Source: Nevskia soli DSM 19509
Lineage (GTDB): Bacteria; Pseudomonadota; Gammaproteobacteria; Nevskiales; Nevskiaceae
DNA: 64,000 nt
Direction: 5' to 3'
Assembly: GCF_000711955.1 (NCBI RefSeq)
Contig: NZ_JONR01000008.1
Coordinates: forward strand, 124,001-188,000
The translations under genes and the position numbers were made by a program. This document shows positions 53,322 to 62,377 of the stretch, in pieces. The first letter of the stretch is position 1, and the number at the start of each line of letters is the position of its first letter. The notes beneath the pieces are model-generated. The model was given only the letters and a program-made list of their open reading frames with translations. It made no database searches and had not been told where the DNA came from.

Positions 53322-53575
53322 CTTCCTCTCTTCCTGTGCACCATCCTGTTCGATCCAGGATGGTCGTCATTGGAACCCGCCAGAGACGCGCTGGCGCGCG
53401 CGGTTGTTCCGGGACATTTTGGAGAATATGGAGCCTTGGCCACTCGAAAGGCCATGGCGGGGCGCTTTTTTCGACAGCGAACGCGCGTGATTCTGATGAA
53501 AGGTAGGTCGAACGGTGGTCAGCGGCTGGAGGGGGGCTTTAACGGGAGGGCATGCGGGGAAGGCCGGTGTGCTTC
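53322..53575. other. intergenic stretch with a possible hairpin
   Basis: About 250 bp between GGDEF-EAL and MFS genes. CCTTGGCC and GGCCATGG near 53430-53455 form an imperfect stem followed by CGGGGCGCTTTTTT. This could be a terminator for plus-strand transcription. No gene is supported. Confidence 0.35.
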
Positions 53576-54934
53576 TCAGGCCCCGCCTTTGCGCAGGATC
53601 AGGGCGCAGCAGCCGGAGAGGGCGCAGGCCGCGGCGATGCTGATGAGTGCGGCGTGGAAGGCCGACAGGAGTTCGGCGCCTTGCGCGGCGAGTACGCCGG
53701 ACAGCATGGCGATGGCGAGCAGGCTGCCGGTTCTGGCCACGGCGCTGTTGAGGCCGGAAGCGACTCCGGTATGCGTCTGATCGACGGATGAGAGCACCGC
53801 CGTGGTCAACGGCGCCACGGCGCAGGACATGCCGATGGCGATGACGATGAGGCCGGGAGCGACGGTGGCGAGGTATCCGGGTTGCGGGCCGATCCGCAGC
53901 AGCAGCAGCGTTCCCGCCGCCGCCACGAGCGGTCCTCCGATGAGCAGGGGGCGCGCGCCGATTCTTCCCGCAAGGCGGCCGAATGTCGGCGAGGCGATGC
54001 CGAGGATGACGGGAAGGGGCAGCAAGGCGGCGCCGGCGGCGGTGGCATCGTATCCACCCAGCCCGATGAGGATGAAGGGGATGATCATGAACAGGCTGCC
54101 CATCGCCGCGTAGAGCAGGAAGGTGAGCGCGGTCAGCCCGGCGAATTCATAGGACGAGAACAGGGCCAGCGGCATCATGGCGCGGTTGCCCAGCCTGCGT
54201 TCCAGCAACAGGAAGCCGGCCATGGCCGCCAGGCCGAGGCCGATGGTGATGGCGGAGGTGAAGCCCCGGTTGCCGGGGACACTGGCGAGGATGATGCCCC
54301 AGGTCAGGCAGAACAGGCCGAGTGTGACGATGAGGGCGCCGCCGGCATCAAGCGTCACAGCGCCCTTGTGCCGGTTGGCGGGGACGAAGATCAGGGCGCC
54401 GATGATGGCCGCGGCGGCCAGCGGCAGGTTGATGATGAAGATGGAGCGCCAGCCGAAGTGGTCGATGAGGAAGCCGCCGAGCAGGGGGCCGATTGCCGAA
54501 GCGCCGGCGCCCGCGGACGCCCAGAACCCTACGGCTTTGCCGCGCGCTTCGCCCTGGAAGGTGTCGCTGAGGACGGCCAGGCTGTTGGGCATCAGGATGG
54601 CGGCGCCGAGACCTTGTCCGCCCCTGCCCACGAGCAGCCATGCCAGGTTCGGCGCCATGGCGCAGATCAGCGAGGCCACGGCGAAAATCGAGATGCCGGT
54701 GACGAGCATGAAGCGGCGGCCGAGCTGGTCGCCGAGGGCGCCGCCGGTCAGGAGCAGGGCGCTGAGGGGTAGCAGGTAGGCATTGATGGTCCAGTCCAGG
54801 CCGGATGCGTCGCTGTGCAGGCTGTCGCCGATGGCGCGCAGGCCGACGTTGACGACCGAGCTGTCGATGAAGGCGAGGCTCGATGCCAGGACGGTGGTGA
54901 CCAGTGCGCCGGTCGGGTGCTTCGGGAGGGGCAG
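53576..54934 (-). CDS. DHA2-type MFS transporter lacking an ordinary start codon (about 452 aa)
   Basis: Predicted 14-helix transporter. The frame keeps the family N-terminus, read from 54934 as SSLAFIDSSVVNVGLRAIGD, then WTINAYLLPLSALLLTGGALGDQLGRRFMLVTG and QGLGAAILMPNSLAVLS. Yet no ATG, GTG or TTG occurs in frame between the stop at 54956-54958 and the Met at 54709, which lies after helix 2. Possibilities are a CTG or ATC start, loss of the start codon by mutation, a base error, or a shortened protein from 54709. The end at 54934 (CTG) is a placeholder. The C-terminal part is otherwise intact. Confidence 0.7.
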   Translation of the reverse strand: MPLPKHPTGALVTTVLASSLAFIDSSVVNVGLRAIGDSLHSDASGLDWTINAYLLPLSALLLTGGALGDQLGRRFMLVTGISIFAVASLICAMAPNLAWLLVGRGGQGLGAAILMPNSLAVLSDTFQGEARGKAVGFWASAGAGASAIGPLLGGFLIDHFGWRSIFIINLPLAAAAIIGALIFVPANRHKGAVTLDAGGALIVTLGLFCLTWGIILASVPGNRGFTSAITIGLGLAAMAGFLLLERRLGNRAMMPLALFSSYEFAGLTALTFLLYAAMGSLFMIIPFILIGLGGYDATAAGAALLPLPVILGIASPTFGRLAGRIGARPLLIGGPLVAAAGTLLLLRIGPQPGYLATVAPGLIVIAIGMSCAVAPLTTAVLSSVDQTHTGVASGLNSAVARTGSLLAIAMLSGVLAAQGAELLSAFHAALISIAAACALSGCCALILRKGGA

Positions 54935-55081
54935 GTTAACGGGGCGCTCCGAAGATCAGATGCTGTGTTTGGTTGCCTCTTTGGCCACTTTAACCAAAAT
55001 CCGGAGGAGGCTTCTTGTGTTGAGCCAGTTTGGTGTGCGTGCAGTGCTAATAGATCGCGTCAATGGGTTGAGCGTTCATCC

Positions 55082-55148
55082 GGCGCAATGCGCTTCGCCC
55101 CTCGATACACGTTGCTTCGCAACGCACTCGGGACAGGCTTATTGCGCC
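55082..55148. repeat. dispersed palindromic repeat, copy 2 with terminal inverted repeats
   Basis: 62 bp match 28666-28727 with one change. Here the right end continues to ATTGCGCC, the inverse of the left end GGCGCAAT, so the full element is about 67 bp with 8-bp terminal inverted repeats. The adjoining ATCCGGCGCAATGCGCT also matches the third site at 56403. Confidence 0.85.
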
Positions 55149-55720
55149 CTTGGGCTACGGGCTCTGCCGGGGAACGGCGCGGTCCTGGTTTTCCGGCGGC
55201 CACGCAGGCCGCTGTTCGCTGAAGCGGTTGCGGTGGAAATCGCGTCGGAGTCTTCTTTCGCGAACTCGATCTTTTGCCGGTCCTTCATCGCGTCCGCGAA
55301 CTTGCGCAGCAGTCTGGGAAGTTGCTCGCGCTCCTCATTGGTCCAACCGTTGAGCAGTTGATCCAGGAGCAGCCTGCGGGCGGTGGTGATGGCGTGGATG
55401 GTGCGGGCGCCGGCTTTGGTGATCGTTGCTTCCCTGATCCGCATGTCCTCCCGGCCCGGCTGGCGGGCGACCAGGCCGAGTTCTTCGAGCTTCGCTATCT
55501 GGCGGCTGACGGTGGATGGATCGCGGCCCACCTGCTCGGCCAGTTCGGCGACGCCAATCGAAGCGGCGGCGCCGACGCGGACCAGGAGCGGGAACAGGGC
55601 GCGGTCGAGGGCGACACCAGCCTCGCGCAGCAGGACGTCATCCTGGCGCGGGCTGTTCATGCAGCTGACGAGGTCGATCAGGGCAAACGCCAGGGTGTCG
55701 ATATTGCGTGTATTGTGCAT
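55139..55720 (-). CDS. MarR-family regulator (193 aa)
   Basis: Winged helix with VAELAEQVGRDPSTVSRQIAKLEELGLVARQPGREDMRIREATITKAG. The C-terminal 40 residues are an unusual Arg/Pro/Ser-rich tail (SGLRGRRKTRTAPFPGRARS) whose final codons and TAA stop come from the palindromic repeat. It is divergent from a flavin reductase and may control it through the TACATG dyad. Confidence 0.83.
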   Translation of the reverse strand: MHNTRNIDTLAFALIDLVSCMNSPRQDDVLLREAGVALDRALFPLLVRVGAAASIGVAELAEQVGRDPSTVSRQIAKLEELGLVARQPGREDMRIREATITKAGARTIHAITTARRLLLDQLLNGWTNEEREQLPRLLRKFADAMKDRQKIEFAKEDSDAISTATASANSGLRGRRKTRTAPFPGRARSPRAQ

Positions 55721-55748
55721 GCTTTACTTGTCCGGATGGCCTGCGTAT

Positions 55749-55771
55749 ATTGCATGTATCTTACATGTAAA
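55749..55771. promoter_or_regulatory. probable MarR operator
   Basis: ATTGCATGTA and TACATGTAAA form an imperfect dyad including the perfect TTACATGTAA (55761-55770), between the divergent MarR and flavin reductase genes and 11 bp before the latter's ATG. Confidence 0.6.
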
Positions 55772-55781
55772 TGAGGGTGTC

Positions 55782-56357
55782 ATGGAACGCAAGCCGACGG
55801 TGCTTCTGATCATGGGCAGTACCCGGGCCGGCCGGATCTGCCCGAAGATAGCCGCGTGGGTCGCGGACATCGGACGGTCCTGTACTGGCCATGCCTATGA
55901 AGTGGTGGACCTGATGGACTGGCCGCTGCCGATGCACGATGAGCCGGGGATTCCCGCCAAGGGCGTATACGCCCAACCGCATACGCGGGCGTGGAGCGAG
56001 AAGGTGGCGGGCGCGGCGGCCGTTGTCTTCGTGACGCCGCAATACAACTGGGGTTATCCGGCGCCGCTGAAGAATGCGCTGGATCACCTGCACCGGGAGT
56101 GGCGCGGCAAGCCCGCCGCAATCGTCAGCTACGGCGGGCACGGCGGCGGCAAATGCGCCGAGCAGTTGCGGCAGGTGGCGGGTGCCTTGAAGATGCGCAT
56201 GGCGCCGACAGCGCCGGGGATCGTTCTTTCGGATGCGGTGATCCGGGAGGGTGCGCCGGTCAATCCCGGAGAGGATTTCGGTGCTTACGTCGAGTCGGTC
56301 AGGCAGGCGCTCGGCGAGTTGACGGTGCAGATGGACGAGGCCGGGCGATCGGAGTGA
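55782..56357 (+). CDS. NADPH-dependent FMN reductase-like flavoprotein (191 aa)
   Basis: Flavodoxin-like fold: LLIMGSTRAGRICPKIAAWV binds the FMN phosphate, TPQYNWGYPAPLKNALDHL is the conserved second loop and IVSYGGHGGGKCAEQLRQV the third. Family members reduce flavins, quinones, azo compounds or metals. GAGGG precedes ATG 55782. Probably under the divergent MarR. Confidence 0.9.
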   Translation: MERKPTVLLIMGSTRAGRICPKIAAWVADIGRSCTGHAYEVVDLMDWPLPMHDEPGIPAKGVYAQPHTRAWSEKVAGAAAVVFVTPQYNWGYPAPLKNALDHLHREWRGKPAAIVSYGGHGGGKCAEQLRQVAGALKMRMAPTAPGIVLSDAVIREGAPVNPGEDFGAYVESVRQALGELTVQMDEAGRSE

Positions 56358-56382
56358 GAGTGGGGGCAGGGTGGAACGTTTT

Positions 56383-56414
56383 ATTGCGCCGGATGAGTGC
56401 TCATCCGGCGCAAT
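56383..56414. terminator. long perfect hairpin between convergent genes
   Basis: ATTGCGCCGGATGA / TCATCCGGCGCAAT, 14-bp arms and a 4-nt loop, between the flavin reductase and amidase stops. It carries the terminal motif of the dispersed repeat (GGCGCAAT), so it may be a third, truncated member acting as a bidirectional terminator. Confidence 0.7.
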
Positions 56415-56453
56415 GCGCTGCGTTTATTCCGTCTTGCGATTTGCGTCTTGGGA

Positions 56454-58754
56454 CTATTTGTTCACCGGGCCGAAGTCGGGTGGCGGTTTGCGGTGGTGGG
56501 TGGCGGCTTCGTAGGCGGAAGCCACCTTGAACAATATGGGTTCGTCGCCGGGGCCGCCCCAGAAGGAGAGGCCGACGGGCATGGGTTCGGCCATGGTGGA
56601 GGGCTGGGTTTCGTTGGCGAGTTCGACGTAGGCATCCTTGGACTTGTTGAGGGTGAAGCTGGGCTCATAGATGACGGAGTTGAAGCCGGCGGGGACGGTG
56701 AGTTCGGGGATGCCGAGGTCGGCGCTGGTGGGGAAGCGGCCGACCGGGCGATTGTTGACCACGGGCTGCGCGGCGTGGCCGATCAGGGCCGGCGGGATGG
56801 TGGTGGTGGGGTTCACCAGCACGTCGAGCTTGTTCTCGCGCATGACCTTGAGGATCACCATGCGCATGGCGTCGCGCATCTTGACGCGCTGGTTGATGCC
56901 GGCGGAGGCGAGGTCGGTGCGGTCTTCCCAGTTCTTCATGGCGACGGTGCGCCGTTCGGAGAAGTAGGTGGCGTTGGCGTTGAGGCTGGCCCAGTCGTTC
57001 ACCCGCGCGTCGCCGCGGCGGACGAGGTAGTCGGCGAAGTCGAAGGCGAAGCTGAAGGTGGGCGGCGAGCTGGTGATGGTGCGCAGGTTGAGCTTGTCGG
57101 ACAGCGGGGCCTGGCCTTCGGCGACTTTCACCGCGTAGTCGCGGTTGGCCACGTCATAGCCCTGCACGGCGAAGCTGAGGGCGCCGTCGGCGTTCTTCTT
57201 CTGCACGTACTCCGGCATGTGCAGGGGCAGGATCTCGGCCATGGCCTGCTGGAAGGTGTAGCTCATGTTGGGGACGGTGGGATCGTCCGGGTACAGCGGG
57301 TCGTGGGACTCGACCAGTTCGGCGCCGAGCTGGTCGCGCAGCACCTTCTTGATCTCGGCGTCGATCTGGTCGCTGATGGCCTTGTCGTTGGCGCTGTGCT
57401 TGACCATGTATTCGCGCACGATGCCGATGCGCATGCCGGCCAGCGGCTTCTTGCCGGCCTTGAGGTTGGCCTCGGTGAATTTGGCGTAGGGCTCTTTCGA
57501 GATCAGGCCGTTGGGCAGGGCGCTGTAGATGTCGCGCGGATCGAAGTAGCCGCGCTGCGGATCGCGCACGGCGTCGAGCACGATGGCGGTGTCGCGCACG
57601 GTGCGGCACTGGATGCCGGCGCGGTCGAGGTAGGGATCGGCGCCGATGGCGCCGCCGTAGGGCAGCAGGCCCTTGGTGGTGACGAGGCCGACCACGCCGT
57701 TGCGCCAGGCGGGCTGGCGGCAGGAGCCGCCGGTCTCTTCGCAGATGGAGCATTCGGCGAGGTTGGCGCCGACGCCGGCGGCGGAGCCGGCGCTGGAGCC
57801 GCCGGTTTCGCGCGCGGTGTCGTAGGGGTTGCAGACCATGCCGCCCCAGGTGCTGCGCGCGCCGGCGCCGTAGGCGTGCAGCAAGACCTTGGCAGCGCCG
57901 CCCGGATCGCCGCTGCCGGCGTTGTATTCGTCGAGGTTGGCCTTGGCGTAGATGATGGCGCCCTTGGCGCGCAGTTCGGCGACGATGGTGGAGTCTTCCT
58001 TGGGCACGTCCATGGCGTACTTGACGTCGCCGCCGCCGGTGGAGCGCATGTCCCTGGTGTCGTAGACGTCCTTGAAGGACATGGCGGCGCAGTACATCGG
58101 CAGCTTCTTCAGGTCCGGATGGCGGCCGTATTTCTTGTCCATCGCCGCCGCGGTTTCGAGGGCGTCGGGCTGCTGGCGCAGGGCTTCGCACTCGGCCGGG
58201 CAGTGGGCCGGCAGGGCGTCGGTGCCCGGGGCGGCGTCGCAATCCATCGGGCAGGATTCGGAGCGTTCGCCGCGGATGTTGAGGGTGCTGAGGGCGTTGA
58301 CCTGCCCGGCGTGCGGATGGCCGACCAGCATGCCGTATTGCAACTGCACGGCGGGATCGGACTGGCTGTTGCCCATGTGGCCGTATTCCAGCGGCAGGCC
58401 CTTGTACTGGTCGAGGTCCGGCAGCAGGGTGGAGGCGGCGACGGTGTCCGTGGGAAATTTCAGCGGGGCGCCCGCGCGCACCGCGCCCGGGCCGGGCGAG
58501 ACCGGTGCGCCATCCTGCGTCACCAGGCTGGTGCACATGCCGTTGTAGGCCTTGGCGCGGTCGATATAGGCCTGCACTACGCCTTCGCAGGTGGTCTCAC
58601 CGGACTGGATGGCGTGCTGCACGTCCTCGATGCTCGCTTCCTCGATGTGGAAGCGGTGCGCCTTGCCGGCGGCGCTGGCCGGCGCGGATGCGGCGAGGCC
58701 CAGCAGCAGGGCGCTGGTGAGTCCGGCGGCGAGCCGCGTGCAGGCCGAAGCCAT
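56454..58754 (-). CDS. secreted amidase-signature enzyme (766 aa)
   Basis: Amidase-signature family enzyme, longer than the usual 450-550 aa. Signal peptide residues 1-29 (ending APASA). The Ser-cisSer-Lys triad is visible: the Lys in GAIIYAKANLDEY, the cis-Ser in ETGGSSAGSAAGVGANLAE and the nucleophile Ser in ETGGSCRQPAWRNG. Extra sequence near residues 150-220 contains paired Cys (CPMDCDAAPG, HCPAECEAL), typical of exported proteins. ATG 58754 has AGGGACAGG before it; the longer frame starts at TTG 58778. Hydrolyses an amide of unknown type; neighbours are a TonB receptor and asparaginase-family genes. Confidence 0.88.
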   Translation of the reverse strand: MASACTRLAAGLTSALLLGLAASAPASAAGKAHRFHIEEASIEDVQHAIQSGETTCEGVVQAYIDRAKAYNGMCTSLVTQDGAPVSPGPGAVRAGAPLKFPTDTVAASTLLPDLDQYKGLPLEYGHMGNSQSDPAVQLQYGMLVGHPHAGQVNALSTLNIRGERSESCPMDCDAAPGTDALPAHCPAECEALRQQPDALETAAAMDKKYGRHPDLKKLPMYCAAMSFKDVYDTRDMRSTGGGDVKYAMDVPKEDSTIVAELRAKGAIIYAKANLDEYNAGSGDPGGAAKVLLHAYGAGARSTWGGMVCNPYDTARETGGSSAGSAAGVGANLAECSICEETGGSCRQPAWRNGVVGLVTTKGLLPYGGAIGADPYLDRAGIQCRTVRDTAIVLDAVRDPQRGYFDPRDIYSALPNGLISKEPYAKFTEANLKAGKKPLAGMRIGIVREYMVKHSANDKAISDQIDAEIKKVLRDQLGAELVESHDPLYPDDPTVPNMSYTFQQAMAEILPLHMPEYVQKKNADGALSFAVQGYDVANRDYAVKVAEGQAPLSDKLNLRTITSSPPTFSFAFDFADYLVRRGDARVNDWASLNANATYFSERRTVAMKNWEDRTDLASAGINQRVKMRDAMRMVILKVMRENKLDVLVNPTTTIPPALIGHAAQPVVNNRPVGRFPTSADLGIPELTVPAGFNSVIYEPSFTLNKSKDAYVELANETQPSTMAEPMPVGLSFWGGPGDEPILFKVASAYEAATHHRKPPPDFGPVNK

Positions 58755-58944
58755 CCTGTCCCTGGGGTATGCGTTCAACGTGTCTCGCTTTGCCGTCGGC
58801 GCGGCCGTTCGATGGGAGGGTCGACGGGCCGGCGCCCGCGATCACCTGCGTCTCCCCTTCAAGACGCGCGCGGGCGCCGCCACCCTACGTGGGCGGGTGG
58901 GGCATGCGGACGGGGGTGCCGGCCGATGGCAGCCGTGGCTGGCT

Positions 58945-61900
58945 TCAGAAATCGAGCTTGGCGGTGAACTGGTAGGTCTGGCCCGGCATGACGGTGGCGG
59001 TGTTGTCGGTGGAGTCGTTGTTGCGGGCGCGGAAGTACAGCTTGTTGTTGATGTTGTAGCCGTTGAGCCGGAGGTGCCAGCGTTGCTTGTCCCAGCTCAC
59101 GCCGGTGTTGATCACCAGGGAATGGGGCAGGACGATGGTCTGGGTGCGGTCGAGGTAGGCGGAAGACAGGTAGACGCCGCCGAGGCGCACGGTGAAGCCG
59201 TCGCCGAGGGCATAGCTGCCGTTGAGGCCGAACTGTTTTTCCGGATCGCCGGTGCGCTTTTCGTATTGCTGGAGCAGCGACGAGGGAATGCTGAGCCAGG
59301 TGCGCCCGCCGTAGAGGAAGGCCTCGGCGGGATAGATGACCTTGCCGGTCGCCGGGTCGACCACGTCCTTGAAGCCGAGCTGGCGGGCGTTGAGTTCGAC
59401 CATCTCCTGGCTGTTGTAGACATATTTCGAACTCTGGAACAGGGCGTAGCCGTAGATCTCGGCGGCCCGCGTCGGGTTCCAGTGGAACTGGCCTTCCAGG
59501 CCCTTGGCCCTGGTCTGGGTACGGTAGACCAGGCCGGTGGGGTTGATCGGGCCTTGCAGGTCGGCGCGGTCCTGCTGGTACGCCGACAGGCTCATGAACA
59601 GCTTGCCGCCGAGCAGTCCCGCCTTGATGCCGGCTTCCTTGAGTTTGGAGTTGCCGATGTAGCCGCCGGGCGCGGTGACGATGGCGGGGTTCATCATGTT
59701 GTTGGTGTCGTCGAGCACATCGGCCGAGTGCGCCAGCGTGACGTAAGGGTGCAGGCCCCAGGGCAGGCGCTGCGACAGGCTCAGGCTCCAGGAACGGCCC
59801 GAGCTCCAGCCGCCGGCGTGCTTTTGCGGCGAGGTGCCGCCGGGCGCGGCGGAGGTGCCGGTGACGGCATTGAAGCGTTCGTAATCGGTGCTGCTGGCGT
59901 TGGAGCCGTCCCAGCGGCCGCCGGCGAGCAGGTTGGTGTTGCGCAGCAGGTCGATGTCGAGCATGGCGCCGACGCCGAACTCGTCGTAGGAACTGTAGCG
60001 CGACACGGTGGGCGGCGCGCCGGTGGCGACGGTGGGATTCTCGACCCAGTTCCAGAAGGTGGTATTCGGTACCAGCTGTCCGGAGTTGGCGCCCATCACG
60101 TCCTGGCGGTAGTCGAAGTCGTCGCCGGAGTTGATGAGGCGGGCGCGGGTCAGGCGGTAGTTCACCGAAGCCACCGAGTTGACGGCGAGCCAGCCCGGCA
60201 GCAGGTCGGCGGGAATCCTGCGGTCGATGGTGAACTTGTCTTCCAGTGCGTGGGTGTCGAGGAATTCGCCGTAGGGCAGGTTGGAGTCCTTGGTCTGCGA
60301 CAGGTTGTCGAGGAAGAGCTGGTTCTTCAGGGTGAAGTCCGGGTCCTTGTCGTCGATCAGGTCGAAGTAGTACAGCCACAGGCCGGCGTCCTGCTGCCGT
60401 TCGAAGGCGCCGTTGCGGTGCCAGTCGATGCGGGTGTAGCCGACGCTGCGCGGATCGAGCACGAAGCCTGCCGGCAGCTGCCCCGAGATCGGCAGCGGGC
60501 CGCCCGCGCCCTGCGCGCGCAGCAGGCCGGTGGGGTCGGCTTCGGGATGGGCGTTGAGATAGGTCAACATCGTCTGCGGGATGCCGGCGATGGTGGGGAA
60601 TTTTCCGGCCGGATAGGGTTTGCCGGTGACCGGATCGGTGGGCCAGGTGAAGTATTGCAGCAGGGGCTGGTTGCCGGTGCCGAGGGCGCCGGATACGGGA
60701 GAGTTGCGCTGCGTGTCGAGGTAGCCGATGCGGCCGTCGCCGTCGGCGTCGAGATTCACCAGCGGCATGCCGGTCACGTAGCGGCCGGTACTGATCAGGT
60801 CCTGGGTCACCCGGTTCATGTAGGAGCCGGAGGTGATGGAGTTGGAATACTGCGCGCCGGTTTCGAGGCGGAAGGGGCCGGCGAAATCGTTGAGCGTGGT
60901 GCTGGCTTGCAGGATCTTCTGGCGGACCTTGACCTGCTCGACGAAGTCGTCGGAGTCCTCGAACAGCCCGAACAGGTAGAAGCCGCCGGTCCTGCCGGCC
61001 ACTTCATAGGGCGCGCCGACGCCGGCCTGGGCCTCGGTCTTGCCGTAGGAGCCGGCGGTGGCCTGGACGAAGCCCTTCAGTCCGGACAGGTAGGCGCCGG
61101 CCTGGTCGCGGGCCGACTTGGGCATCATGTTGGTGTAGCCGCCCATGGCGCCCATGCCGTAGATCGGCGAGGGCGGGCCCTCGACGATTTCCAGGGAGTC
61201 CACCGCATTGAGATCGGTGCGCGCGTGCCCTTGCAGCGTCAGCCGCTTCATGCCGCGGTAGAAGGCGTCGGAGGCGAAGCTGCGCACGTTGACGCCGCCT
61301 TGCAGGTCGTAGCGCGTGGTGGTGAAGGTGCCGGGCACGACGCGCAGGATGTCCTCGACGGTGGTCACGCCCTGGTTGTCGAGCTGCTCGCGGCTCACGG
61401 TCGAAATGGTGCGCGGCGTTTCGATCAGGGGCTTGTCGAAGCCCAGGGCGAAGTCGCTGGATTGGGTCGCCGGGGTGCGCGCCGCGTGTCCGATCACTTC
61501 GATTTCACTGAGTCGTGCGGCGCTGCTGCGCGCGGGCGTGGTTTTTTTTGCCGGGGCGCCCGGCGCGGGTGTCGCATCGGCAGGCTCGCGGGCCCTGGCG
61601 GGATCGTACAGGGCGATGGTGCGGTGGTTGACGTAGCGCCAGGACAGGCCGGAGTTGGCGATGAGCCGGCCCATGGCGTCCGCTGCCGGCATCGGTCCGG
61701 CGACGCGCGGGCTGTTCCTGTTCTCCACCGTGCCGGTGTCGTAGACGATCTGCAGGCCGCTTTGTTCGCCGAAGCGTTCCAGCGCTTCGGCCAGGTGGCC
61801 GGCGGGGATGTCGAAGGCAACGGCCTGTGGGGGTTCTTCGGCGGCGACGTTGGCCTTGGCATCGGCCAGGCAAGCGAGCGCCGCGCAGAGCGCGAACAGC

Positions 61901-62073
61901 ATCTGGGCGATGCGTCCGGTGCGGCACGCGGATGCGATGCGTAGCGCGCCCTGCGCAAACACGGATTCAGCCAAGCCGGGCCTCCCGCTTGCGGCCGGCG
62001 ACGCGGGGGACGTTCGATCCTGCAAAGGGCATGAGGCTATTGTCGGCTGTCGTGGTCGTGCAGAGGCTTGCAT
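58945..62073 (-). CDS. TonB-dependent outer-membrane receptor with STN domain (1042 aa)
   Basis: N-terminal signal about residues 45-72 (MLFALCAALACLADAKA core). A secretin/TonB short N-terminal (STN) domain follows, with PAGHLAEALERFGEQSGLQIVYDTG. A plug domain follows (ETPRTISTVSREQLDNQGVTTVEDILRVVPG, then LQGGVNVRSFASDAFYRGM, EIVEGPPSPIYGMGAMGGYTNMMPK), then a long beta-barrel ending in Phe. STN domains often signal to an anti-sigma factor, but no FecR/FecI pair is seen. The start at 62073 is provisional; the Met at the signal core is an alternative. The ligand may be a peptide or siderophore. Confidence 0.92.
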   Translation of the reverse strand: MQASARPRQPTIASCPLQDRTSPASPAASGRPGLAESVFAQGALRIASACRTGRIAQMLFALCAALACLADAKANVAAEEPPQAVAFDIPAGHLAEALERFGEQSGLQIVYDTGTVENRNSPRVAGPMPAADAMGRLIANSGLSWRYVNHRTIALYDPARAREPADATPAPGAPAKKTTPARSSAARLSEIEVIGHAARTPATQSSDFALGFDKPLIETPRTISTVSREQLDNQGVTTVEDILRVVPGTFTTTRYDLQGGVNVRSFASDAFYRGMKRLTLQGHARTDLNAVDSLEIVEGPPSPIYGMGAMGGYTNMMPKSARDQAGAYLSGLKGFVQATAGSYGKTEAQAGVGAPYEVAGRTGGFYLFGLFEDSDDFVEQVKVRQKILQASTTLNDFAGPFRLETGAQYSNSITSGSYMNRVTQDLISTGRYVTGMPLVNLDADGDGRIGYLDTQRNSPVSGALGTGNQPLLQYFTWPTDPVTGKPYPAGKFPTIAGIPQTMLTYLNAHPEADPTGLLRAQGAGGPLPISGQLPAGFVLDPRSVGYTRIDWHRNGAFERQQDAGLWLYYFDLIDDKDPDFTLKNQLFLDNLSQTKDSNLPYGEFLDTHALEDKFTIDRRIPADLLPGWLAVNSVASVNYRLTRARLINSGDDFDYRQDVMGANSGQLVPNTTFWNWVENPTVATGAPPTVSRYSSYDEFGVGAMLDIDLLRNTNLLAGGRWDGSNASSTDYERFNAVTGTSAAPGGTSPQKHAGGWSSGRSWSLSLSQRLPWGLHPYVTLAHSADVLDDTNNMMNPAIVTAPGGYIGNSKLKEAGIKAGLLGGKLFMSLSAYQQDRADLQGPINPTGLVYRTQTRAKGLEGQFHWNPTRAAEIYGYALFQSSKYVYNSQEMVELNARQLGFKDVVDPATGKVIYPAEAFLYGGRTWLSIPSSLLQQYEKRTGDPEKQFGLNGSYALGDGFTVRLGGVYLSSAYLDRTQTIVLPHSLVINTGVSWDKQRWHLRLNGYNINNKLYFRARNNDSTDNTATVMPGQTYQFTAKLDF

Positions 62074-62377
62074 GCCAATGTGGTATTTCGCAGCGGTGTT
62101 TCAAACAGGTCTGACGCAGTGATCAAGACGCCTCCGGATGAGCCGCAGGGATTGAAGCGGCGCTCCGGCCAGGGGCTGCGGCCGCATCCGTGGCTGCTTC
62201 GCAGCCACGTGGTTATGCAATAAACAGGCCCTCTTGCCGGCGGCATGTCCCCAAGGTGAGCCGCCGCGGCCTTGTTCCGCAAAGAAAAAAGGTAGGGGTT
62301 CGGGCTTCGCAGGCGTCTGGCTACAGAAGGGGCTTTCGTCCCCGACCGAACCCCCGCCCAAGGAACGATAGAACGAC
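62074..62377. other. intergenic region with hairpin
   Basis: About 300 bp between the divergent receptor and asparaginase genes. CGTGGCTGC-TTC-GCAGCCACG (62189-62209) is a 9-bp hairpin without a T-run. A purine-rich AAGGAACGATAG precedes the asparaginase ATG. No gene is supported. Confidence 0.5.

Noticed and set aside
56397..61944. Very long plus-strand frames (856 and 1117 aa) opposite amidase and TonB receptor
   Set aside because: Low-complexity Gly/Ala/Val/His/Asp composition typical of antisense shadows in G+C-rich DNA; the minus strand has signal peptides and catalytic motifs.
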